Of a DNA stretch of 56,551 nt, positions 24,954 through 34,739 are shown one piece after another (positions within the stretch are counted from its first letter, which is position 1; the number at the start of each line of letters is the position of its first letter). Position numbers and translations under genes: made by a program. The notes beneath the pieces were generated by a model that saw only the letters and a list, made by a program, of their open reading frames with translations, ran no database searches and had not been told where the DNA came from. The DNA lies in contig JACPRP010000112.1 in NCBI GenBank assembly GCA_016189905.1, positions 1-56,551 on the forward strand, given 5' to 3'. Source of the DNA: Chloroflexota bacterium. Its GTDB lineage: Bacteria > Chloroflexota > UBA6077 > FW602-bin22 > JACPRP01.

Positions 24954-25567
24954 GTGGAAAAAATTAGCATCGCTGCGACGTTCGAACCGACGGCCGATTT
25001 CGTCTTGTTTGAAGGGGGCTGCCTCGATCTGTTATCACAAATCCCTGATGGGGTTATCAAGCTGGTGGTTACGCCCCCTCGTACAACCCTGGCAAGCAGT
25101 ACGAGACGCGTCTTGACCTGGAGGAGTATCTCGCGCAGCAGCGCTGCGTGATCGGGGAATGCGTGCGCACTCTCCACGATTCGGGAAGCATCTGCTGGCA
25201 AGTCGGGAACTACGTGAATAATGGAGAGATAATCCCCTTGGATATCGCTTTGTATCCCATCTTCGCCGGGCTTGGGCTGCACCTGCGCAACCGCAGCGTG
25301 TGGCACTTCGAGCACGGTCTGCACGCGTCAAAACGCTTCTCAGGCCGATACGAGGTCATCCTGTGGTTTACCAAGAGCGACCGCTACACCTTCAACCTGG
25401 ATGACGTGCGCGTGCCGCAAAAATATCCTAACAAGAAGCATTTCAAAGGGCCGAGCAGCAGGTGCGCCATCCCTGTGAAGATCATTCTAATCGATGTCGG
25501 TGCAGATGTCGGCCCTGAGATCGTTGTCGAGAATGAGGAGATTCTCGAACCGGTCCAGGAGGCGTGA
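24954..25567 (+). pseudogene. Frameshifted DNA methyltransferase
   Basis: Two frames together encode a DNA adenine/cytosine-N4 methyltransferase. The first (24954-25081) gives FVLFEGGCLDLLSQIPDGVI and then VVTPP. After the C-tract near 25074-25081 the -1 frame continues YNPGKQYETRLDLEEYLAQQ, then VIGECVRTLHDSGSICWQVG and FEHGLHASKRFSGRYEVILW. A single lost base thus breaks the catalytic (D/S)PPY motif itself. The C-terminal part after FKGPSSR also departs from the family, so half of the SAM-binding region is replaced by unrelated sequence. Taken together the gene is inactive. A sequencing error could explain the frameshift but not the altered C-terminus. No restriction endonuclease is nearby. 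Confidence 0.78.
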
Positions 25568-25780
25568 CTTAGCTCCGATTTCCCCTCCATCTAATAGTTA
25601 ATGTTCATGAAAACCGCGCCCGCTTCCTTTCGCGGAATAGTACTTTTGATTGGCCGCCCGTAGCCGCATTGTCACATTGCCGGTCAAAAAGTGCTCGTGT
25701 TAACCTGACGTTGCTTTGTTTGCCAGGCTGTTCTGACAACGGATGAAGCGTTATGGTTGCGCGAAGGGGGTGTGCGTTTG

Positions 25781-28700
25781 ATGAGGCTGTTTTCTCGGCG
25801 TGGCGCTAAGGCGAGCTTTTGCTCGACGCGGCGGCGATTGCTGTCTGTGCTTATGATATGGGTGGTTCTAGCCGCCGTGTTTGTGCCGGGCGCCGCGGTG
25901 CGGGTCTATGCCCTGGATGCCCCGACGCCCCTCTCGCCATCGGACGGCACGACCACGACAATCGAGAGCTACCCTCCTCTCGGCATACCTGAGTTCACCT
26001 GGGCGCCGGTCTCCGGTGCGACCAGGTACCGCATCCAGGTCAGCGGTGACATCGCTTTCGCCAGCTTGATCGTTAACGATACCACTACAAACACCAGGTA
26101 TACCCCAACCAGCGCGGGCTCATTTTCCGATGGAACCTGGTACTGGCGGGTGCGGGTGGAGGCTCCGTCGCCAGCGAGCGATTACAGCGCGCCGATGGCT
26201 TTCACCAAACAATGGGCCGCGGCGACCAACGCGCCAACGCTTTCTTCACCTGCCAGCGGGGCGACCGTGGACTTCTATAATAAGCCCGCGTTTTCCTGGG
26301 AGCCGGTGACGGGGGCGGCTTACTATAAGTTCCAGATCGCCGCCACCCCGGGATTCAGCTCACTGCTCGTGAACCAGACGACGCTCGCCACTACCTACCA
26401 GCCGGATACCAAACTGACCAACGGCTCATACTACTGGCGCGTCGTTCCGGTCGATGGGGGAGCCATCGTTCACGACGGCACTCCCAGCGAGGCGCGACCT
26501 TTCAACGCCGGCTACAATCGAGTGCCCACGCCGCTGGAGCCAGCGGATGGGGCCACGCCGGCCTTCACGCCCACCTTCCGCTGGACGGCGGTGCCCGGCG
26601 CTCAGTTCTACCGTCTGCAATACTCTACCGACCCTGCCTTTTTCACGTCCGTTAGCTCTGTCGATACTCGCAACACCACCTATACGCCGCTGACCGCGCT
26701 GCCAAACGACGTCAACTACTACTGGCGGGTGCAGGCGTACTCTGGCAGCTCCATTTCAGACTGGAGCACCACCAGGTCGTTCGTGAAGCAGTGGTATACC
26801 CAGCCCGTGCTGCTCATCCCGGTCAACAACTTCCAGTATTCGAGGGACGCGTTCTTCAGTTGGACGCCTGTACCTGGTGCCAGCTACTATAAGATCGAGG
26901 TCAACAAGATCAGCAGCACCAGCTTCCCTCCCACGGGGGGAAACGGCTGGTCGCGCACCACCGTTAACACGTTCTTCGTCAAGCCTGACTGGGGCTGGGA
27001 GTCCGCCCCCACCTGGTACTGGCGGGTCATACCGTATGACAGCAACGGCAATCCCGGCCAGGCGAGCAACGTCTCTTCTTTTGGTTACAACGATGCTGGG
27101 GCCCCTGACCTGGTGTCTCCACTCTACTACTACACGCCTGACAACAGCCTGCAGCCGCACGAGGACCGCACGGTCGGCGTTCCCATCTTCAACTGGCAGC
27201 GCCTGCTTCTCGGCGCCGACAAGGCCGACCAGGCAACCGCCTACCGCGTCCAGGTGGATACTCTCCCTACGTTCAGCTCGGTCGACTGGACGTTCGATAC
27301 CCAAAATCTCAGCGCCGTGCCCACGGCGGCCTATCCTTTCACCCCGAGTGTCGGTGGAATATACTACTGGCGCGTCCGTCCGCTGGACGGCATCGGCGGC
27401 GCCGAAACAGGCCAGTGGAGCCAGACGTGGCAGACACGCGTCGACACAACCCGGCAATTGACCGCCACCAGCGCGATTGCCCTGCTCCGCCCGGCCCCGG
27501 CCGCCGAATTCGTGGAGACCACGCCGCTGATGGAGTGGTGGCCGCTGCAAGGGGCCGATTCCTACGACGTGCAGATCAGCGATGACGCGAGCTTCGGCAG
27601 CACGGTCGATACCGCCGTCGTGCCTTATCCCGCTTACACCCCGCGGACGAGGCTGGGGTACGGGACGTATTACTGGCGGGTGCGCGGCCGCAGTGGCGGC
27701 TCGTCTCTGGGAGATTGGAGCGGCGCCTGGCGCTTCCAGGTCGCGGCTCAGAGCTACTGGCGCGGCAGCCGCACGCCGGGCGATGCCGATAATCGCCAGT
27801 CGATCGCGTCCGATCCGACCGGCGATATGACCGATCCCAACTACGACGTGAGCAACCTGTACGCTGTCCAGTCGAAGGACAACTGGCACTTCGGCTTCAG
27901 CGCAAACGCCACCGCGACCGATATGACGTACGCGCTGTATCTTGACCAGGATCACGCGGATGGCTCGGGCGCGCCAACGGACGCGATGAGCCTCGCCGTC
28001 TCCACCATCGCCGCGCATCGCCCGGAGTACGCGATCTACACGATGCAGAGCGGTGGCACTTTCACCACCAGCAACGTTCTTATCTATGGTTGGAACGGGA
28101 GCTCCTGGACCAGCCCGCAGGCGCTGGACGCCATCGGCGGGACGCTTTTCTACGACGCGGGGAGCGATTACGTCGAGGTCACGGTGCCGAGCACCGCGCT
28201 GGCTACCCAGGAAGCGAGCGCCGGCAGCTTCGCCGTCTCCCTGTTCAGCGCGATGGCCGGCGGTGGCCACGCCCAGGACACGGTGCCTTTCGACCCTGGC
28301 GTGGCCTACGCCTCGCCGGACAGCTCCGCCGTGAGTACCGTGCTGAGCCGCTTCGCCAGCGTTTCGGAGCGCCTGACCACGGCATCGCCGCGCACCAACG
28401 CGGCTGGCGACCCCAGCGATCTCTCTTCCGTCCTGCCGTTCTTCTGGAACTGGCCTGTCGACGAGCCCTGGGAAGGATTCAACTTGCAGGTAGCCCGTGA
28501 TGGGGCGTTCACCTCGGTTCTGGGAGACTACACCCTGACGGCCAACGCCCCTTACCTCCCATTGCCGAGCTTCACTTACAGTGACAATGGCGATAACGGC
28601 AAGGACCTGCCCGGCGACAATACCTACTACTGGCGTGTGCGTCCCATTTACTCTTACCCCTATCCAGGGTCGCAGCATCCGCGAGGGGCGTGGAGCCAGC

Positions 28701-29614
28701 CAGGGCGGTTCGATCGCCGAGGCTTCGTGGCGCAGAACCTGACCGCTTCGGTCACGTTCGCCACGCCGACGTTCTCCTGGGACATGGTGGAAGGGGCCGA
28801 GACATACGAGCTACAGGTGGACAACGATCCGGGCTTCGGGTCACTGGCGGTCGCCGACAGCACCGCGCGTAACTCTTACACCCCCATCATTCCGTTGGCC
28901 AATGGCACGTACTACTGGCGCGTGCGCGTGCACCGCAACGGAAGTGTCGTCAACGACTGGAGCCCTGCCCAGACGTTCACCTTGAGCCTGCCGAAGCCGA
29001 CCGGTCTGACGCACGATCCCGCGGGGGTAACAGATCGCGCCGCGACCCTTTGCTGGGACCCGCTCATCGCCTCTGCCGATGGCGACGCGATTCTCGCGGC
29101 CTGGAAATATCGCGTCCAGGTCAGCAAGGGCGATCCGACTTTCTCCTCCATCTACGATTGGAAAGATACCGAGCAGAACTGCTGGACCCCGATGGTTGGC
29201 TACCACGATGGCACCTATTACTGGCGCGTGGCCATGATCGATGGGAATAACAATCTGGGTGATTACAGCGACGCGGCGCAGTTCACCAAGCAGTACCCCG
29301 TCACCACGCTAATCGGGCCGGCCAGCGGCAGCACAGCCCCAACGACGCCCACGTTCATCTGGACACCGGTCGACGGGGCGGCTTCGTACAAGCTAGAGAT
29401 CTCCCTGTTCCCGAACTTCTCGTCGATTTACGCCACGGTGACTACCAACAACAGCCGGTATACGCCAACCACCGTTTACCCGGCCGGGAACACGTACTAT
29501 TGGCGCGTGGCGATCATCGACAAGAACAGTAAGATCGGGCCCTATAATAACGCCACGATCATCGTCAACACGTATCCTTACAGGGCCTTCGTTCCCTTTA
29601 TTTCACGTGAATAG
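25781..29614 (+). CDS. Large exported protein with ten fibronectin-III-like repeats
   Basis: 1277 residues from ATG 25781 (or TTG 25778, seven bases from AAGGGGG). Residues ~20-45 form a signal peptide (LLSVLMIWVVLAAVFVPGAA). Ten repeats of roughly 95 residues follow, each ending in a (Y/W)YWRV strand and each starting with F-x-W-x-x-V-x-G-A. Between repeats six and seven lies a different domain of about 190 residues (YAVQSKDNWHFGFSANAT, MTYALYLDQDHADGSG), which looks like a CBM9/DOMON-type beta sandwich. The C-terminus is AFVPFISRE, similar in position to the FLPLLIKN tail at 49060. It is probably a cell-surface adhesin or carbohydrate-binding protein. Catalytic residues were not seen. Confidence 0.88.
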   Translation: MRLFSRRGAKASFCSTRRRLLSVLMIWVVLAAVFVPGAAVRVYALDAPTPLSPSDGTTTTIESYPPLGIPEFTWAPVSGATRYRIQVSGDIAFASLIVNDTTTNTRYTPTSAGSFSDGTWYWRVRVEAPSPASDYSAPMAFTKQWAAATNAPTLSSPASGATVDFYNKPAFSWEPVTGAAYYKFQIAATPGFSSLLVNQTTLATTYQPDTKLTNGSYYWRVVPVDGGAIVHDGTPSEARPFNAGYNRVPTPLEPADGATPAFTPTFRWTAVPGAQFYRLQYSTDPAFFTSVSSVDTRNTTYTPLTALPNDVNYYWRVQAYSGSSISDWSTTRSFVKQWYTQPVLLIPVNNFQYSRDAFFSWTPVPGASYYKIEVNKISSTSFPPTGGNGWSRTTVNTFFVKPDWGWESAPTWYWRVIPYDSNGNPGQASNVSSFGYNDAGAPDLVSPLYYYTPDNSLQPHEDRTVGVPIFNWQRLLLGADKADQATAYRVQVDTLPTFSSVDWTFDTQNLSAVPTAAYPFTPSVGGIYYWRVRPLDGIGGAETGQWSQTWQTRVDTTRQLTATSAIALLRPAPAAEFVETTPLMEWWPLQGADSYDVQISDDASFGSTVDTAVVPYPAYTPRTRLGYGTYYWRVRGRSGGSSLGDWSGAWRFQVAAQSYWRGSRTPGDADNRQSIASDPTGDMTDPNYDVSNLYAVQSKDNWHFGFSANATATDMTYALYLDQDHADGSGAPTDAMSLAVSTIAAHRPEYAIYTMQSGGTFTTSNVLIYGWNGSSWTSPQALDAIGGTLFYDAGSDYVEVTVPSTALATQEASAGSFAVSLFSAMAGGGHAQDTVPFDPGVAYASPDSSAVSTVLSRFASVSERLTTASPRTNAAGDPSDLSSVLPFFWNWPVDEPWEGFNLQVARDGAFTSVLGDYTLTANAPYLPLPSFTYSDNGDNGKDLPGDNTYYWRVRPIYSYPYPGSQHPRGAWSQPGRFDRRGFVAQNLTASVTFATPTFSWDMVEGAETYELQVDNDPGFGSLAVADSTARNSYTPIIPLANGTYYWRVRVHRNGSVVNDWSPAQTFTLSLPKPTGLTHDPAGVTDRAATLCWDPLIASADGDAILAAWKYRVQVSKGDPTFSSIYDWKDTEQNCWTPMVGYHDGTYYWRVAMIDGNNNLGDYSDAAQFTKQYPVTTLIGPASGSTAPTTPTFIWTPVDGAASYKLEISLFPNFSSIYATVTTNNSRYTPTTVYPAGNTYYWRVAIIDKNSKIGPYNNATIIVNTYPYRAFVPFISRE

Positions 29615-29634
29615 CGCGTATTGGGGCAGCCGCG

Positions 29635-31077
29635 CTAATTCTCCAGCTTCTCCTTCAAAATCTGGTTCACCACGCCGGGGTTGGCCTTGCCTCGGGTGGC
29701 TTTCATGACCTGGCCGACGAGGAAGCCGAGCGCGGGAGCCTTGCCGGCTTTGTAATCGGCGATGGCCTGGGGATTGGCGGCCAGAATCTGGTCCACGATG
29801 TTGCCAAGCTCGTCGACGCCGCTGATCTGGGACAGGCCGCGCTCCTGCACGATCTGGCCGGGCTGCTGGCCGGTGCCGAATGCCTCCTCCAGCACGGTCT
29901 TGCCGATCGAGGCGCTGATGGTGCCCTGATCGATCAGCCGCAACAGCTCGGCGAGGTGTCCGGGCGTCACCCTGGACTGCTCGATTTCGATTCCTGAGGC
30001 GTTCAGCAGCCGAAACAACTCGCCGACCATCCAGTTCGCGACCGCCCTGGCGTTGGGGTTGAGGGCCATCGTCTTTTCGAAGAATTCGGCGATGCCTTTG
30101 CTGCCGGTCAGCAAGTTAGCTTCGTAGAGGGATAGCCCGAACTGGGCCATGAGGCGATCCCGCTTGGCGTCGGGCAGCTCGGGCAGCGTGTCCTCGATCT
30201 CTTTCACCCACTCGCGACCGATGACGAGCGGCGGCAGGTCCGGCTCGGGGAAGTACCGGTAGTCGTGGGCGTGCTCCTTCGATCGCTGGCTGACCGTCAC
30301 GCCGCGTTCCTCGGTCCAGCCACGGGTCTCCTGCTCGATCCGTCCGCCCTTATTCAGCACTTCCGTCTGTCTGGCTATCTCGTACTCCAGCGCCCGGTAA
30401 ACGGCCCTGAAGGAGTTCATATTTTTCACCTCGACCTTGGCCCCAAGCTCCTCGGCGCCCTTCGGTCGGATCGAGACGTTGGCGTCGCAGCGGAAGGAGC
30501 CCTCTTCCATGTTGCCCGTCGAAACACCGATCCACCGCAAGATGTTCCGCAGCTTGACGAGATACAGGCGCGCCTCCTCAGGCGTTCGGATGTCGGGCTC
30601 ACTGACGATCTCCATCAACGGCGTGCCGGAGCGATTGAAGTCTACCAGACTGTACGGCCGGCCGGCCGCGTCTGTGCGATGCAGCAGCTTCGCCGTATCT
30701 TCTTCGAGATGGACGCGGCGGACGCCGATCCGCCTGGGCTGGCCATCGAGCTCGATGGTCAAGTGCCCGTCGTGCGATAGCGGCAGATCGTACTGCGATA
30801 TTTGATAGTTCTTGGGCAGGTCGGGGTAGAAGTAGTTCTTGCGGTCGAACCGGCTGAAGTCGGGAATGGCGCAGTTCAAGGCGAGGGCGGTCATAATCGT
30901 GTACTCGACCGCTTTCCTGTTGATCACGGGAAGCGCCCCCGGCAGGCCCAGGTCCACGGGACAGACGACGCTGTTCGGCGGGGCATCGGCGTACTGCGCG
31001 CTGCAGCGACAAAACATCTTACTTTCGGTCAAGAGCTGGGCGTGAACTTCCAGCCCGATCACTGGCTCGTATTCCAA
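29635..31077 (-). CDS. gatB: Asp-tRNA(Asn)/Glu-tRNA(Gln) amidotransferase subunit B
   Basis: 480 residues, full length. It begins [20 protein letters not shown] with the family's [20 protein letters not shown] split thereafter, whose cysteines bind zinc. [20 protein letters not shown] is another signature, and the C-terminal YqeY-like tRNA-binding tail ([17 protein letters not shown]) is complete. GatB phosphorylates the mischarged aminoacyl-tRNA and accepts ammonia from GatA. gatA and gatC are on the same strand 1.9 kb upstream, separated by an Lrp-type regulator and an aminotransferase. Since asnS is also present, the likely job is Gln-tRNA(Gln) formation. Confidence 0.97.
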   Translation of the reverse strand: MEYEPVIGLEVHAQLLTESKMFCRCSAQYADAPPNSVVCPVDLGLPGALPVINRKAVEYTIMTALALNCAIPDFSRFDRKNYFYPDLPKNYQISQYDLPLSHDGHLTIELDGQPRRIGVRRVHLEEDTAKLLHRTDAAGRPYSLVDFNRSGTPLMEIVSEPDIRTPEEARLYLVKLRNILRWIGVSTGNMEEGSFRCDANVSIRPKGAEELGAKVEVKNMNSFRAVYRALEYEIARQTEVLNKGGRIEQETRGWTEERGVTVSQRSKEHAHDYRYFPEPDLPPLVIGREWVKEIEDTLPELPDAKRDRLMAQFGLSLYEANLLTGSKGIAEFFEKTMALNPNARAVANWMVGELFRLLNASGIEIEQSRVTPGHLAELLRLIDQGTISASIGKTVLEEAFGTGQQPGQIVQERGLSQISGVDELGNIVDQILAANPQAIADYKAGKAPALGFLVGQVMKATRGKANPGVVNQILKEKLEN

Positions 31078-31097
31078 TCTCCTCTTCCCCTTTTGCC

Positions 31098-32309
31098 CTA
31101 TTTATCCTTTGCGCGTTTGCCGACGAAGCGGTCGATTCGCACCAGCGCCTCGTTGATGTTCCTGAGCGACGTGGCGTAGCAGCAGCGAACGTGGCCGGCC
31201 CCGCTGGCCCCGAAGGCTGTGCCGGGCACGACCGCGACTTTCTCTTCCATCAGGAGCGCCTCGGCGAACTCTTCGCTCGTCATCCCGGTGCTCTCGATGC
31301 TCGGGAAAGCGTAGAAGGCGCCCTTGGGCTCGAAACAGGACAGCCCGATCTCGTTAAAGCCGTTGCAGATCACCCGACGGCGGCGGTTGTACTCCTGCAC
31401 CATCTCTTGCACGGCTTCCTCCCCGTTTCTCAGGGCCTCGAGCGCGGCGCGCTGCCCTCCTGTGGGGGCGCACATCATCACGTACTGGTGAATCTTGAAC
31501 ATCGCCTCGAGAATGTCGGCGGGCGCCGCGGCGTAGCCGACGCGCCATCCGGTCATCGCGTAGGCCTTGGAGAATCCACCCAGGAGGATCGTTCGATCCC
31601 AGACGCCGGGCAAGGACGAGAAACAGGTGTGCTCCACGTCATAGATCAACCGGTCGTATATCTCGTCGGATATGACGATCAGATCCCGCCGCTGCGCTAC
31701 CTCGGCGATGGCGATAAGCTCCTGTCGAGACACCACCGCGCCGGTAGGATTGTTGGGATAGCCCAGCAAGATCGCCTTCGTGCGGTCGGTCACTCGCGCC
31801 TCGATCTCTGCTGCCGTGACGTTGAAATCGTTCGCGCGGGAGGTGGGCACTGAGACGACACTTGCGCCCGCGAGGATAGCCGATGCGCTATAAGCCACGT
31901 AGGTCGGCTCGGGGATGATTATCTCATCTCCGGGATTGATGATCGCCCGCAGCGCGATGTCCAGCGCCTCCGAAACGCCGACGGTAATCAGCAGCTCTTT
32001 TTGCGGGTCGTACTCCACGCCATAGAGCCGCGACAGATGGCGCGCGAGCTCCTGTCGCAGCTCGATCAACCCGGCGTTTGACGTGTACATAGTATGGCCG
32101 CGCTCCATCGAGTAAATGGCGTATTCCCTGATGTGCCAGGGCGTGGTGAAGTCGGGCTCGCCGATCCCGAGCGAGATCACGCCATCCATACTATTGAGTA
32201 GGTCGAAGAACTTCCTGATCCCCGACGGCGGTATGCTCTTGACGCGCTCCGAAATGATATCGCGGCGCTTTTCATTAGCTGTGCGTGCAGAGTAACGAAT
32301 GGCGCTCAT
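31098..32309 (-). CDS. Class I/II pyridoxal-phosphate aminotransferase
   Basis: 403 residues from ATG 32309 (GAGAGGAAAAAC upstream). [17 protein letters not shown] is the substrate-binding N-terminus, [16 protein letters not shown] and [12 protein letters not shown] hold the cofactor-ring contacts, and the PLP lysine is in [18 protein letters not shown]. It belongs to the MalY/PatA-AspC group of aspartate, aromatic or branched-chain aminotransferases; exact substrates cannot be told. It lies 28 bases downstream of an Lrp/AsnC regulator and 20 bases upstream of gatB, so it is probably co-transcribed with both. Confidence 0.93.
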   Translation of the reverse strand: MSAIRYSARTANEKRRDIISERVKSIPPSGIRKFFDLLNSMDGVISLGIGEPDFTTPWHIREYAIYSMERGHTMYTSNAGLIELRQELARHLSRLYGVEYDPQKELLITVGVSEALDIALRAIINPGDEIIIPEPTYVAYSASAILAGASVVSVPTSRANDFNVTAAEIEARVTDRTKAILLGYPNNPTGAVVSRQELIAIAEVAQRRDLIVISDEIYDRLIYDVEHTCFSSLPGVWDRTILLGGFSKAYAMTGWRVGYAAAPADILEAMFKIHQYVMMCAPTGGQRAALEALRNGEEAVQEMVQEYNRRRRVICNGFNEIGLSCFEPKGAFYAFPSIESTGMTSEEFAEALLMEEKVAVVPGTAFGASGAGHVRCCYATSLRNINEALVRIDRFVGKRAKDK

Positions 32310-32337
32310 GTTTTTCCTCTCTCCTCTCCCCGAGGTC

Positions 32338-32817
32338 TTAGAGCGATAACGGTAGTCGCTTTACCTCTTCCTCATCCTCCAGTATGTCACCATCCTCTTT
32401 GTACCGCTTGAGGAGAAAATGGGTCACGGTGCCGTGGACGCCTTCAAGTGGGGCCAGCTTCTCCGTGACGAACCGAGAGATGTCCTTCATCGTCTTGCCG
32501 ACCACCTGCACCTGGAGATCGTAGGTTCCCGACACCAGATAGACAGAGCGTGCCTCAGGAAACCGATAGATGCGCTCGGCGATGGCGTCGAAGCCGACAC
32601 CCCGCTGCGGGCTTACCTTCACCTCGATCAGGGCGGACGCCAGCTCCTCGCCGGCCTTTTCCCAGTTGACGACCGTCTTGAACTTCACGATGACTTTGCT
32701 CTTTTCGAGGTCCTCGATGGTTCGGCGTACCTCGTCCTCTGCCAGAGCAAGCATCATGGCGATTACCTTTGGCGTCGCGCGCGCGTCTTTCTCCAAAATC
32801 TCCAGTATCTCTCTCAT
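32338..32817 (-). CDS. Lrp/AsnC-family transcriptional regulator
   Basis: 159 residues from ATG 32817 (GGAGGGACGA upstream); the open frame extends further but the ribosome-binding site decides. The N-terminal winged helix is REILEILEKDARATPKVIAM, and the C-terminal RAM/AsnC ligand-binding fold includes VYLVSGTYDLQVQVVGKTM. Known relatives sense amino acids and regulate their metabolism. Immediate downstream neighbours, an aminotransferase and gatB, fit regulation of amino-acid metabolism, perhaps including its own operon. The C-terminal tail GDILEDEEEVKRLPL is an acidic extension. Confidence 0.92.
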   Translation of the reverse strand: MREILEILEKDARATPKVIAMMLALAEDEVRRTIEDLEKSKVIVKFKTVVNWEKAGEELASALIEVKVSPQRGVGFDAIAERIYRFPEARSVYLVSGTYDLQVQVVGKTMKDISRFVTEKLAPLEGVHGTVTHFLLKRYKEDGDILEDEEEVKRLPLSL

Positions 32818-32880
32818 TCGTCCCTCCGCATTTCCTATGCCATTTGTCGCTCGAACTCTTAGCAATTTCACGTTACCCTA

Positions 32881-32904
32881 TAGCGCGGGGGGCTTATCCC
32901 CCGC
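32881..32904 (+). repeat. Second copy of the GC-rich palindromic repeat
   Basis: GCGGGGGGCTTATCCCCCGC with flanking TAGC matches the reverse complement of positions 40-62 with one insertion and one substitution. It lies between gatA and the Lrp-type gene. It has 7-8-base complementary arms and could also fold as a stem. Confidence 0.65.
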
Positions 32905-32991
32905 CCGTCTCCCATCGATCCAACGCTTCGGAGCATGCTACGGGGCGCAATCCAGCAGGTCTGCCGCGCCCACGCGACATCGCCAGGCTTG

Positions 32992-34422
32992 CTAATGCGC
33001 CTGCTCCAGGGCATACCCGACCCGCAGCAGTGTCTCCTCGCCTAACGGCTTGCCGAAGATCTGCAAGCCCACCGGCAGCCCTTCCACCTGGCCGCAGGGA
33101 AGCGCCAGGGCCGGCACCCCTGCCGGATTGGCGGTCAATGTAAAGATGTCGGTCAGGTACATCGCCATCGGATTGGCCATTCTTTCTCCGATCTTGAACG
33201 CCACCGTCGGGGCGGTCGGGGCCACGAGCACGTCGAACTTCTGAAACGCCTCGTCGAAGTCGTGCTTTATCAGCGTGCGCACCTTTTCGGCCTTCAGGTA
33301 ATACGCGTCGTAGTAGCCTGCCGACAGCGCGTAGGTGCCGAGCATTATGCGTCGTTTGACCTCCGGCCCGAAGCCCTGCTGCCGGGTCTTGAAATAGCCA
33401 TCCAGCATATCCGTGGCATCACGGGTGGAGAAGCCATACTTGATGCCGTCGTAGCGGGCGAGATTGGTGCTGGCCTCGGCCGGCGCGATGATGTAGTATG
33501 CCGCCAGGGCGTATTTCGTGTGCGGCATCGACGTCTCGCCTACCTGCGCCCCGAGCGCCACCAGCCTGTCGATGGCGCCGCGCACGGCCTTCTCGACACC
33601 CGGCTCGATGCCGGCGACGAAGTATTCCCGAGGCACGCCAACCCTCAAGCCGCGCACGTCCGGAACGAGCGCCTTGGTGTAATCGGGCACCGGCTCGGGG
33701 AGGGACGTCGAATCCATCCGGTCGTAGCCGGCGATGCCGTTCATCACGAGAGCGCAATCGGCGATGTCCTTGGTCAGCGGGCCGATCTGGTCCAACGACG
33801 ACGCGAACGCGACGAGTCCGTATCGCGAGACGCGCCCGTACGTCGGCTTCAGCCCCACGACACCGCAGAACGACGCGGGCAGACGAACCGAGCCGCCGGT
33901 GTCCGACCCCAGCGCGGCGATGGCGATATCGGCCGCGACCGCCGCCGCCGAGCCACCGCTGCTGCCGCCTGGCACCCTTTCGACATCTCTCGGGTTTCTG
34001 GTCGGGAAGAAGGCCGAGTTCTCGGTTGACGAGCCCATCGCGAATTCGTCGAGATTAGTCTTGCCCACGATCACGGCGTCCAGCGCCCGCAGTTGCCGAG
34101 CCACCGTCGCGTCGTATGGTGGCACGAAGTTCTCGAGAATCCGCGAGGCGCAGGTGGTCCGCACGCCCTTAGTGCAGATGTTGTCCTTAACGGCGATCGG
34201 GATGCCGGCGAGCGGCGAGACCCGCTCCCCTTTCGCCAGTTTCTCGTCCACGCGTTGGGCCTGTTCCAGCGCGAGGTCGGGGGTAACGGTTATATAGGCC
34301 CTGATGGTAGGATCGACCTGTGCTATTCTCTCGAGCACCGACCGCGTCAGCTCGACCGAGGTGATTTGCTTTTTGGTGAGAAGCTCGTGCGCCTCGTGAA
34401 CGGTAAGCTTATAGAGCTCCAT
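32992..34422 (-). CDS. gatA: Aspartyl/glutamyl-tRNA amidotransferase subunit A
   Basis: 476 residues. The amidase catalytic triad is visible: Lys in [14 protein letters not shown], the cis-Ser in the [11 protein letters not shown] loop and the nucleophilic Ser in [16 protein letters not shown]. It hydrolyses glutamine to supply ammonia to GatB. Its ATG follows the gatC TAG directly with no intervening base, and the gatC end supplies GAGGAGG as ribosome-binding site. The 3' end is followed by the palindromic repeat at 32881 and the Lrp-type gene. Confidence 0.97.
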   Translation of the reverse strand: MELYKLTVHEAHELLTKKQITSVELTRSVLERIAQVDPTIRAYITVTPDLALEQAQRVDEKLAKGERVSPLAGIPIAVKDNICTKGVRTTCASRILENFVPPYDATVARQLRALDAVIVGKTNLDEFAMGSSTENSAFFPTRNPRDVERVPGGSSGGSAAAVAADIAIAALGSDTGGSVRLPASFCGVVGLKPTYGRVSRYGLVAFASSLDQIGPLTKDIADCALVMNGIAGYDRMDSTSLPEPVPDYTKALVPDVRGLRVGVPREYFVAGIEPGVEKAVRGAIDRLVALGAQVGETSMPHTKYALAAYYIIAPAEASTNLARYDGIKYGFSTRDATDMLDGYFKTRQQGFGPEVKRRIMLGTYALSAGYYDAYYLKAEKVRTLIKHDFDEAFQKFDVLVAPTAPTVAFKIGERMANPMAMYLTDIFTLTANPAGVPALALPCGQVEGLPVGLQIFGKPLGEETLLRVGYALEQAH

Positions 34423-34725
34423 CTATTTATCGTATTCCTCCTCGAAAACAGGGAGAATCCTGAAATAATCGTCCTCCCTGCGCGGCGCGTTGGCCAGGAC
34501 GTCCTCGACCGACATCGACGGCTCGGCCGCGTCAGCCCGCATCGCGTTGCGCAGTGGCAGCACCTGTGCCGTGGGTGGGATGGCTGCCGTGTCCAGCTCG
34601 CCCAGCACGCCAGCGTTCTCCAGGATATCCGAAAGCTGATCGCGAAACATCTCCTTTTCGTCCTCGGTCAGTCCCAGACGTGCCAGCAGAGCCACATGCT
34701 CGACTTCCTCTCGACTTAGCCTCAT
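34423..34725 (-). CDS. gatC: Aspartyl/glutamyl-tRNA amidotransferase subunit C
   Basis: 100 residues: [20 protein letters not shown], then [17 protein letters not shown] and the linker [12 protein letters not shown], all typical. GatC holds GatA and GatB together. It sits 14 bases after asnS and abuts gatA, making asnS-gatC-gatA one transcript. Confidence 0.95.
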   Translation of the reverse strand: MRLSREEVEHVALLARLGLTEDEKEMFRDQLSDILENAGVLGELDTAAIPPTAQVLPLRNAMRADAAEPSMSVEDVLANAPRREDDYFRILPVFEEEYDK

Positions 34726-34739
34726 ATCTTACCTCACTA

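Noticed and set aside
26756..28678. 640-residue open frame on the minus strand inside the repeat protein
   Set aside because: Composition is arginine/glycine/valine-rich as expected for the shadow of a GC-rich gene; the plus-strand frame has a signal peptide and clear repeats.
25900..29560. CRISPR-like periodicity
   Set aside because: The repeats are degenerate, roughly 95 codons long and coding; no short identical repeats with unique spacers were seen anywhere in the window.
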